A stretch of 64,000 bases of DNA, from positions 272,191,560 through 272,255,559 of the forward strand of contig JAYESD010000001.1 of the NCBI GenBank assembly GCA_036927565.1, written 5' to 3'. The stretch's first letter is position 1; the number at the start of each line of letters is the position of its first letter. Both the position numbers and the translations under genes were made by a program. Below the pieces are notes generated by a model. The model had not been told where the DNA came from. It saw only the letters and a list, made by a program, of their open reading frames with translations, and ran no database searches. The stretch comes from Tuctoria greenei. Its lineage: Eukaryota; Streptophyta; Magnoliopsida; Poales; Poaceae. Of this stretch, positions 55,485 through 64,000 are shown one piece after another.

Positions 55485-56216
55485 ACCAGCAGTCAGCAGT
55501 CAAATTCATCAAGTCAATCGTCTGCCGGTTCGGGGTCCCGAACAGAATCATCACTGATAACGGGACCCAGTTCACAAGTGCAGCGTTCCAGGAATATTGC
55601 GAGGACCTTGGGATCCAAGTCTGCTATGCATCTGTTGCTCATCCAGAGAGCAATGGACAGGTCGAGAGGGCCAATGCAGAGATCCTCAAGGGCCTCAAGA
55701 CTCGCACATTCTCACACCTTGAGAAGCATGGTGCAAATTGGGTAGATGAGCTTCCGTGTGCACTGTGGGCTAGCCAGACATCAACCAGTTGGGCCACAGG
55801 GAAAACACCTTTCTTCCTGGTGTACGGGGCAGAGGCCGTCCTGCCCCCAGAAATTACCAGGGGCTCCCCCCCATGTCCGGGTGTATGACGAAGCCGCGTA
55901 GGACCAGCTCCGGTGTGAAGACGTGGACCTTGTCGACAAGGGAAGAGTTAGAGCGGCTCTCCAAAATGCACGGTACAGGCAGACGCTCCGGCGCTACCAC
56001 CAGTGGACCGTGCGAAGTAGGGAGCTAAAGGTAGATGACCTCGTGCTGCATCGCATACTCTCCCGGGAAGGGGCTAACAATCTCTCCCCCAGATGGGAGG
56101 GCCCCTTCCGGGTTACAGAGGTATGCCGCCCAGGGTGCGTCCGCCTAGCTACGGAGGATGGAGAGCAACTGCCCAACCCCTGGAACATTGAGCACCTCCG
56201 TAAGTTCTACCCCTAG
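55485..56216 (+). pseudogene. Integrase C-terminal half
   Basis: Starts abruptly in the catalytic core (FIKSIVCRFGVPNRIITDNG, TQFTSAAF, HPESNGQVERANAEIL), holding the second D and the E. LPCALWASQTST and the Tat-like YGAEAVLPPEI follow, then DLVLHRI and LSPRWEGPFRV (GPY/F module), ending HLRKFYP at 56216. A stop near 55886 and frame changes break it. The first catalytic Asp and zinc finger are lost to the deletion. Confidence 0.88.
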
Positions 56217-57003
56217 ACCAGTGTTAGGACAGTTTTCTTTCATTGTAAAAGGTACATGGTGCCTAGGAACAATACTTAGGGTAACTAAGGCTACGAAGAC
56301 GAGGCTCTGAGTGCACATTTCGCTTAGCCTGGTCCAGAACCCTAAGTAGGTGCACTCGACTTCCTTTGTCGCCCGATTCGGGTCGTTCCCCTTGTAAAGC
56401 CTGTCCCATCTTATGGGAAACCGCAATGAAAGAATGTTGTCCTGCCCTGTATAGGGTTTCTCATTCAAAAAATTATCTTTAACTTTTTATGATATTGCTG
56501 TACGTTCGCCGTAGCTCATGATCTATCATGGGCGCCGTCATTTTTTCCCTGCTTTAGCAATAGTGGGAGCCTTGCTGTCTGGTTGCAGGTGGGGTTGCTT
56601 GAGGTACCTGCAATGTGCCTGGGGCCTCGGATGTTCCCATACTCGGGGGTCTGGGTCTCCAGACGGTCTCCCCTGAGAAAGGCTTATGCCAAGCGGGAGG
56701 TCCAGGGGCACAACCTGCTTACCCTGGTCCTGTACCCTAAGTCTGTGCGCCCTGCCTCCCCAGCGCTGCAGCTGAGTACTGGGGGCCAGATGGACCACCC
56801 TTAAGTAGTATGGATAGCGAACCCTAGGTGCAGATGCACTGAATTACCCAAGCCCCATGAGTCAGCCCAAGATCGTAAGTCAAGCGACGCTAAAAAAGGA
56901 GAAGGGAAGCAATGACCAGCAGACAGAATTACTTCTCCTGTTTTTTGATCTATACGCAAGTCTTCAAGGAGTTATCCCGGCGATAACCGTCAGAGTACCC
57001 ACG
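56217..57003 (+). other. Non-coding spacer after pol
   Basis: No domain-bearing frame. A typical gap between integrase and the extra ORF in this element type. Confidence 0.55.
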
Positions 57004-57290
57004 AAGATGGTGGGCACCGCCGGACCAAGGATCCAGTGGCACCCCCAGGGGGCCCGCCGTCGACGTTTCACCAAAGATGGTGGGCACCACCATAACGAGG
57101 ATCCGGTGGCACCCCCAGGGGGCCCGCCGTTGACCTTTCACAAAATATGGTGGGCACCGCCGGACCGAAGCTCCAGTGGCACCCCCAGGAGGCCCGCCAT
57201 CGACGTTTCACCGAAGATGGTGGGCACCGCCGGACCGAGGCTCTGATGGAACCCCCAGGGGGCCAACCGTCGATGTCCCTGCATACTCAG
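57004..57290. repeat. Minisatellite, four 70-bp units
   Basis: AAGATGGTGGGCACC (or one-base variants) recurs at 57004, 57074, 57144 and 57214, exactly 70 bp apart. Each unit also carries GTGGCACCCCCAGG-type and CGTTTCAC-type blocks. It lies between pol and the convergent antisense ORF. Confidence 0.92.
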
Positions 57291-57318
57291 CAGAGGCCGC
57301 TGCGTGAGCCGGGGACCC

Positions 57319-58647
57319 CTAAAATGGAGGAGTTGGCGGCACCCCCGAAATCTGGCGCTCCTCCGAACGGCGGGGGAACGCTGGGGTCCCATCCACGTTG
57401 AGGAGCCTCCCCCTCTTGCGCGTCGAGGATTCGGGCGGCAAAGTGGCGCCACCGACATCCTGACGAGGGGCGAAAGGGACTAACGGCGGCGAACGGGAAC
57501 GCTTCTTGGGGGTCCGATCTGACACCGTCACAGGTGCTTTCCCTTTCCCCATATCAGCAGAGGTGCCGACACCTCCATGCTGATTGTGCTGGAACCCGCG
57601 TGAGGGGTCATCACTCGGGGGATCTTCGTCACTTGAGGGATCTTCGCCTCCCTCAGTGCCAATAGCGATGTTGACCCCCTCAACATTGTTGACAATCTCG
57701 ACCCCCTGGAACGGGTCTCCAATCAGGCGCTGCGCCAGCCCGGACTCATCGAGCGTCGACATCGCCTTCAGCAGCTGCCTCTTCAGCTCGGAGTTTGAGC
57801 ACAGGGGGCGGTAGGCCGTCGGGAGGGCCAGTACCTCATGGGAAACGTCGTCAGGGCAGATCCGGGCTAGCATATCATCCAGCAGCTGCTCGTTCGGGTT
57901 GGAGTCGGAGCCGGTCTCGAGCCGGGTGCAGTCCATTGGACCGGTGTACATCCATGCCTAGCGGACGCGGTGCTGGAGCGGAGCCATGCACTGGGACATG
58001 AAGTCCCTCAACACCATTGCAGACATCAGCCCGTGGTCGGCCAGCATCTGGATCCTCTCCAGCACCGGGTCGAACGCCTTCTCCAGCTCTGGCCGTTCCT
58101 CCCGGAATGACCGCTCGAAGTAGGGGCTCCCGGTGGGCAGGCACATCCGATCGTGCGCCTCGACCTTGACGATCATCCAATCTTCGCGCCATTGCTCCCA
58201 TTGAGCAGAGCTGAAGGAAGCAATGTACCTGGAGGGGACCTTGGCTCGGCGCTGGAAGTAGTAGGCGCCAAGCTGATCCTTCGAGCTTTTGCCGGTGGCC
58301 CTCAGTACAAAGAAGTACCTGAAGAGCTTCATCGACGGCATCACCCCCACGAACATCTCGCAGAAGTGAGCGAAGACCGCCAGCAAGGCGATCAAGTTCG
58401 GCGGGAGGTGGTGGAGTTGGAGGCCGAAGGTCTCCAGAAGCATTACCAGGAAGGCGGATGCTGGTGAAATGAAGTCGGCCAGCACGTACGACGAGAACAG
58501 CACCATTTCCCCGTCGGTGAGGTTCAGTGGGAGCTCCCCGCGACGGAGCCACTTCTCTTGCTCAGGGGCTCGCCAGCCGAGAAGCCGACGCACGGGGGCC
58601 AGATCGGCAGGCCTGGACAGCCGGGACCTGGGTAGGATGCTCGCCAT
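57319..58647 (-). pseudogene. Antisense extra ORF, Transposase_28-like, one stop
   Basis: Minus frame from MASILPRSRLSRP: VRRLLGWRAPEQ, TDGEMVLFSSYVLADF, LVMLLETFGLQLHHLPPN, VFAHFCEMFVGVMPSMKLF, GAYYFQRRAKVPSRYIA and MIVKVEAHDRM. TAG at 57958-57960 is followed in the same frame by AWMYTGPMD and an acidic, Ser/Pro-rich C terminus with PKKRSRSPP, ending at 57319. Clearly related to the plus-strand ORF at 51672 but diverged. It opposes the element's gag-pol transcript. Confidence 0.83.
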
Positions 58648-59193
58648 GAGGATTGACGGAGGAGGCTCTGGAAGGGGAAATCGGGGGCTAGAGCGCGAAA
58701 ACTAGGCTTGGGGAAAGAGGCATGAGCGCAAGGATGCAAAAGCGGAAGAAAGGACCCTTGGGGGGAAAGGTCTCCTTTTATTCACCTCTGGAAGCCAACA
58801 GACGCGGCGTGTGAATCGCCACAGCCTCGGTAGAAGAGCAACAGACCCGCATAGGCAATGACATGAGGGCCCGAGTCGCTCAACAAAGAAGGCAAGCCGG
58901 GTGGCCAACTGTGCGGGAGGTAACTCGGCGATTTCTGACAAGGCAAAAGCAGCGGAGGTGCAGGAGCCACCTTGGGAACCACCACAGTTAAAACACAATT
59001 GAAAGCAGAAGTCATGTCGCGCGGCGCATGCCCCGCACCTCCGCTTACCAGAAGGAGACGCTTAGCCATGATGGTAGGGACGTGATGCCCGAGGAACTGC
59101 CCCGAATTGGAATCGAAAGAGTTGTGCGGGGGATAAGGAAGAAGACCCCACCTGCGGTATCGACGACTCTCTCGAGGTGGGCTCGGGGGCCAC
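58648..59193 (-). other. Upstream region of the antisense ORF and polypurine junction
   Basis: Likely promoter and leader of the antisense ORF; no further gene recognised. The purine-rich GAGGTGGGCTCGGGGGCCAC at 59174-59193 abuts the 3' LTR and is the likely polypurine tract. Confidence 0.55.
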
Positions 59194-60346
59194 TGTCCGT
59201 ACCCCGCAGACCGGGTACCCCCGCGCACAAGGAGAAAACGGCTAAGGACTTGGCCTCTACTTGGATGCAGAGTCCAAGGCTGCCGCGTCGTGGAGGGAAG
59301 GACCAGATCCTACCTCCCCGCCGGAGCAGGCTCCCGGGCTGCCACATGGCCGACAGGACCAGACCTTCGCCTCTCCAACAAGGCGGGCTCCGGGGCTGCC
59401 ACGTGGCCGGCGGACCGGACCCTCGCCTCCCCGCCGAGGCAGGCTCCAGGGCTGCCACGTGGCCGGCAGGACCGGACTCTCGCCTCCCCGCTGAGGAGGG
59501 CTCCAGGGCTGCCACGTAGCCAATGGAACCCCCAGGACCAGGCCCATCTCCCCGCAAGGACGGGCTCTTGGACTACCGTGTGGCCTGCAGAGATGAGCCT
59601 CCACCCTTCCGCTGAGGTGGGCTCCGGAGGCGCCACGTGACCCGTACAGCCGGGCGCTCAACTCCCCGCAGAGGCAGGCTCCGGTGCGACCACGTGGTGG
59701 ATGGCCAATTCAATGCGGTAGGAGGCCGCAATAAAGGAAAGAGTGCGCTGCTCAGACTGGCATTAAGTACGCGCGCCTTCCCTAGGTAAAGCGGAGTCGC
59801 GCATGCGCAAGTCAAGGCTCCAGTGTCCTGTCTTGTCCAAGTAGCCGGTACAGACCCACGACGAAAGGCAAACGAGTAAGCCGCGAGGACAAGACGGACG
59901 GGATGTGCCCTGCCATCATCAACAACTATGTGTAGCCCTGGCGCACGACGCGGTGGGACGACACATTGAACCCCCTGACAAAGGGAAGTAGATAGCATTT
60001 AATCCTAGATCTTGTATAGGATTTGGCTCTCCCTAGGACCACCTGTCGTTGCCCAGGGCCCACCTTGTAACTGCAAAGTCCTTGGACTATAAAAGGACTC
60101 GGCAGACGACCTTCACAGGGGACGACATCAGACCGATTGAAACCCATACACGCTCAAGCAAGGCAATACACATACACTCCCGTGGACGTAGGGTGTTACG
60201 CTCCGGCGGCCCGAACCACGTAAACCCTCTTTGTTCACCATCTCGCTGCGTTCAATCTCCTGGGACTAGCCCTCGTGAATCCAAAGAACCTCCGCGGGCT
60301 GCTCTCTAAGCAGGTCCGGGGGAAGTGTCGTTTAAGACCTTCGACA
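59194..60346 (+). repeat. 3' LTR of the plus-oriented Tat-like element
   Basis: Begins TGTCCGTACC, ends CTTCGACA, 1,153 bp. It matches the 5' LTR except for about two extra tandem units of 56-57 bp. TATAAAAG at 60089-60096. CACGTG-type cores at 59343, 59400, 59456, 59513, 59634 and 59691. Confidence 0.9.
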
Positions 60347-61017
60347 CATACCTTTCCCAATGTGGAATTGGGAAGAGAGACTCCTTCTACTCCTTTCCCA
60401 ATTTGGACTTGGGACTAGAGGCTCTCCTCTCTACATCCTAACTCCTCTAAGGACTATGGAAGATAGTGCATACAATAGAATGATGCCCAAGTGGTGTGTG
60501 TTGAAGTGAAGGGTATGGGGTCCTATTTATACTAGTGTTGAGGTCGGTTTCCGCCACCAAAAGTGCGCGAATCAGTCGTCATTGACTCAAGGGAGCCGGG
60601 AGGAGCCAACACGTGGAAGTGGACCGCGTTTGGCGCCAGGACCGGGTCGGCCGACCCCCTGGTTCGGCCGACCTGGTCAGGGCTCCAAACGGCCCGTACT
60701 TCCTCCAGGTGGCTGCCAGGTGGGTCCCATTGACTGATATTGGTGGTACACCATTTGATGGCCTCGGATACTTCTGTTTGTGGGCCATTTGATCCATGTG
60801 GTGCCACGTGTCTTCTTCTGATTGGCTGGGATGATATTTTATAGGATTGCTCCCCATACTTTTCCTCATTTTCTGTATAAATATCTGCATACACACATTT
60901 CTCCAAGTACAAGTGGAAATAGGTCAAGTAGACAGGTGATGTGTGCAAGAAATGATCAATCCTTCACATAATTGAGTTATATTAACAGCTGAAATTGGTA
61001 TATAACAGCCGTCAACA
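60347..61017 (-). repeat. Partial 3' LTR with TATA box and CGGCCG palindromes
   Basis: The minus strand starts TGTTGACGGCTG at 61017. TATAAATAGG is at 60522-60531. GGTCGGCCGACC (60645-60656) and GGTTCGGCCGACC (60661-60673) are adjacent palindromic motifs upstream of the TATA, and CACGTG occurs at 60610 and 60805. The left side is cut by the neighbouring LTR. Confidence 0.75.
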
Positions 61018-61034
61018 AACTCCCCCAAGCTTAT
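61018..61034 (-). promoter_or_regulatory. Polypurine tract, with an internal second copy
   Basis: The plus strand CTCCCCCAAGCTTAT at 61020-61034 is repeated exactly at 62414-62428, 1.4 kb inside the element. Confidence 0.7.
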
Positions 61035-62638
61035 CCTTTGCTCGTCCCGAGCAAAGTCAAGACTTTAGGTTGATGATCAGGAGTTGCTACAATGTTCTAC
61101 CTTTCAAAAGTACCAAGTGCACAACAAAATACTCTACCTAGTATTGCAAAAAGTGGCTATGGTACTTCACCCTTCTTAAGTCATTATGGGAGTTATGCCT
61201 TCTTCTATTCATGGGTAATTGAAAGATAGAACAGCAAATGGAGCAAGCATAGACTAGATATTAAGTTCCACTTAAATTCCGGAGAGATTCAAATTAGATT
61301 ATAAGTACCTCAATTGATTCTCTCAATCACTCCTTTGTGTATAGTGGAAATATGTCCTCGCCAAGGCATTATGCCTATACTATTCCTACTCTTTGAATAT
61401 GGCTTGTATGTGGAGCTTGGTAGGGAAAGTAAGTAGGCATATTTGTAACATATAATACTGCTAAGTCAAAAGAGCGAGCCTTAGGAGAAATCAATTCAAA
61501 CTTTTGAATCAAGACTTGTGCATGTGTGACGGAATGGAGGTGGATGTGGAAACATTGAGATGACTCCTTTTGATGTGGACTCTCTTTATTGCAAGGATGA
61601 AACATGGCTACCCTTTTTTTTATGCTTATGGAGTAAGCATATTTTTTTCTCATGCTTATGATATAAGCATGCATTTCTTTTTCATTTTCTTGTAGCCATG
61701 TCTTCTACTCCTTTTTATGCAATAACTTGAAGAGAGTGCTAACTATGAATAGCATGGAGTTTCTCTTTTTATTGTGGAATGGTGGATATGATGGAATTTT
61801 GCTTCCTTCTAGTGTAGAAGTATAGCATGTGCAAGTGAAGTCTTGAATTCAATAAGAATTGAATGATTTCTCACATAGGTCTATACTAGTTTGACTAGGC
61901 TCAATGTGAAAGCAAATAGCATATGCATAAGGTGTTGTCTATTTATGAATATCATATGGCTTTGGTAGGTATTTCCAATCAAATGAGGGAAACTTAAATC
62001 TTGATAGAATTTCCCCAGAAATCTAAGTTTCACTTTCAAAATAGGAATAGCAGCCCTATTACTAATTCAAATCTCCCAACAACCTAGAAGTAGATTAATC
62101 TTTTGCTAGCCACAATTTCTAAATCAAGGCAAAGTTAATTTTAGCCTATTTAAGCAATATTTGGAGAGTAGCAAGTTGTAAACTAGGGACTTAGGAAAAA
62201 TAAAATAGAGCAATTGTTCATCATTTCATCTATGTGAATTCTAAATCATTCTTACCGCACATCTTTATATGATAAGCAAAGCAAATCTAAGTTCCTATTT
62301 TTATGTTTTTTTAGATGCATGGTGGATGGTGGATGAATGGAAAGTAAATATGCAATGGATGATTTGAAATAAAAATACAGTGGGTGTGATACAAGTTACC
62401 TCAAGTGGGGGTCCTCCCCCAAGCTTATTATTGATCAAGGTCCATGATAGGGGTTGAAACCCTAACGACGGAGTTAGGCCATAAGTTGGACTATCCTTGT
62501 TGCGGCGTGGCTTTGACAATGGAGGGTTGAGTGTTGATTGTTGTGTTGCCTCCCATGGACACCATGAGTGTGGTTGAATAGAGTGTTTTTGATGTTGATC
62601 GTCCGCACATTAGGGTCTCCATGTGTTGGGAGTGATTT
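61035..62638. other. AT-rich internal retroelement DNA, no gene recognised
   Basis: No frame with a known motif on either strand. The only structure seen is the second polypurine-like tract at 62414-62428. Confidence 0.55.
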
Positions 62639-62872
62639 GTCATTCCTTGGCTAGGATAATGATAACTTTTAGATCCAAAGGAATGACATGCACTCAACAT
62701 ACATTGAGTATGTTTCGTCATTCTTTGGCTAAGGTGTATCATATTTTTTGCCATAAGGGAGTGACATGTGCCCAACATGCATTGGGTATGATCAGTTGTT
62801 CCTTGGGTAAGATACTACATACCTTCTAGCCACATAGGAACAACTTGCACCCAATGATGGTGGCAAATACCT
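62639..62872. repeat. Three tandem 78-bp units, each with paired hairpins
   Basis: First-hairpin arms: GTCATTCCT/AGGAATGAC (62639, 62679), GTCATTCTT/GGGAGTGAC (62717, 62757), GTTGTTCCT/AGGAACAAC (62795, 62836). A second hairpin follows in units 1 and 2 with CTCAA/TTGAG and CCCAA/TTGGG. Units start exactly 78 bp apart. Confidence 0.85.
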
Positions 62873-64000
62873 TGAGCTTGAATGAGTGCTTAGAATAGTT
62901 GAGAGCATAATGCTCTCACCCATTTGTGGCAGCCCATTGGTTGCTCATGGAGGGTTCCCATTTCAAATCTCTAGCCTCGTATAGTTATGATTGACCTTCG
63001 GGCATAATTTCCGATAGGTAACAACCATCCTCATTTACTCCTTGGCCGAGAGATGTTGAAATGGGATCCTTTAGGGATACCAACAATCAACCTATTGAAT
63101 GCCTGCATAGTAATATTACTCCTGCAAACTTCCTCTCTTAAATAGAGAGGGATGGTTAGTTCCTGATACTTCTACAAATGAACGTTCAGGTTAGGTAACC
63201 GAACTTTCATTTGTACATCGGGGAAGAACAAAATCAAAGATGCATTGGTTCCAATGTCAAATTTATCCATGATCAATGTGTTATTCATTGATAAGAGTGG
63301 AGCTTTATGGATAATTCATGTTGCATATTTTCTAAAGATCCTACTCATAGCAATGCATGTGATAGAAATATACTATATGGATCCCTACATCTTTTAAAGT
63401 TTCTAAACATCTTAGCTTTCAAGAGCAAATTTTATCATTTAGACCATGACAAACAAGATTCTCAATTTTATCCTTTTGAACTTTACTAGGAATTTAAAAT
63501 TTAGTGACTCCTCCAAAAAAAAGCAATTCAATTTTAGAGCAAGGATATCACTTATTCCTAGGAGTTTGAAATATAGTGACATCATCTATGCATGAAGCTC
63601 AATTAAAAATTATGGCTGTCACTATGCCCAAGTTTCTATATGCCAATTCACCAATTAAGTCATGCCCAAAAGCTTTATTTTCTAAACCTAGACAAAAATG
63701 ACTAAGTCTACAAAACAATTCTTAAATGATTCTAGGTACTTGTTTTAGATTTTTCCAATTAAGGTGGGATTTCCTTTTGGAGATCCAAAAGTTAATACCC
63801 ACACTTACTCTTGTGAGGATGCATGAGAATTAAATGATGAGGAAGTGTCAACCTTCCTCACAAATGCAAGCAAATACATTCAATTCTATGGCAAACCAAA
63901 CAATGAAAAATTCTAAACTCATACCTCATTTGAAGAGCAGTTGGTGACGAAGGTCTTTGTGTGAGAAACTCACAACCTTGATTTTCGGCGTAGGCTTGAT
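62873..64000. other. Internal retroelement DNA to window edge
   Basis: AT-rich, no convincing coding frame or repeat. Confidence 0.5.

Larger units (their letters stand above)
53696..60346 (+). mobile_element. Tat-like Ty3/gypsy element (plus) with internal deletion
   Basis: 5' LTR 53696-54735, PBS region, gag N part, integrase C half, spacer with minisatellite, antisense extra ORF, polypurine junction, 3' LTR 59194-60346. Protease, reverse transcriptase, RNase H and the integrase N half are missing. Flanks GAAGC and CATAC do not match, so there is no target duplication, suggesting that an end was exchanged by recombination with another copy. Confidence 0.88.
60347..64000 (-). mobile_element. 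LTR retrotransposon 3' part (minus), possibly Athila-like
   Basis: A partial LTR (60347-61017) ends TGTTGACGGC on the minus strand, next to a polypurine tract, so the element points left and its body lies to the right. The 3 kb of internal DNA to the window edge has no gag or pol motif. A long non-coding or env-decayed 3' region is known from Athila-type elements; this lineage call is a guess. Confidence 0.6.

Overview
The window reads as nuclear DNA of a large-genome grass, probably a panicoid, although the species cannot be fixed from sequence alone. It contains Sirevirus-type Ty1/copia elements with multiple polypurine tracts, Tat-type Ty3/gypsy elements with an antisense extra ORF, L1-type LINEs, CACTA transposons with dense subterminal repeats, a Stowaway-like MITE and a Mutator-like transposase relic. 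Nothing bacterial, viral or organellar was seen. Almost everything is mobile-element DNA in nested layers. The only convincing host-gene candidate is a small secreted-peptide gene at 16633-16833.

Layout, left to right. 1-1300: Mutator-like transposase relic (minus). 1799-2400: tandem repeats and a palindrome cluster. 2441-10840: a GC-rich minus-strand LINE ORF1-like relic, split by a 3.4-kb solo LTR (3528-6915, TSD GTTGG) and by an internally deleted copia element (7177-10596, TSD TGGTG). 11182-11458: Stowaway-like MITE. 12259-15988: 5'-truncated L1 LINE (plus), split by a Ty3-type solo LTR (13317-14422, TSD GCAAC). 16477-16833: TATA box and secreted-peptide gene, with a foldback MITE at 17290-17470. 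17590-24601: a second, nearly full-length L1 LINE (plus), cut at 24602 by a CACTA element.

The CACTA (24602-38253) holds an 11.2-kb Sirevirus (25204-36372, minus, TSD CACCC) and is ended by a second Sirevirus (38254-47390, minus) whose 5' LTR is truncated. 47391-48829 is mostly featureless, then come a LINE 3' fragment (48830-49170, minus) and a second CACTA (about 49195-50211). That CACTA is cut by a minus-oriented Tat-like element (50212-53695) carrying a plus-strand extra ORF. A plus-oriented relative follows (53696-60346), with gag fused to integrase by internal deletion and its extra ORF on the minus strand. 60347-64000 is the 3' LTR and long non-coding 3' internal part of another LTR element in minus orientation.

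The LTR elements encode, or once encoded, gag, protease, integrase, reverse transcriptase and RNase H. Nearly every copy carries disabling lesions: nonsense changes at Trp codons, frameshifts, lost catalytic residues or internal deletions. The most interesting signals are regulatory or structural. A 17-bp palindrome family in the Sirevirus LTR recurs directly upstream of that element's third ORF. G-box cores recur at about 57-bp spacing in all four Tat-like LTRs. An antisense ORF carries an apparent small intron. Three tandem hairpins with compensatory base changes lie in a retroelement tail. All family assignments come from reading motifs by eye; no database search was run.
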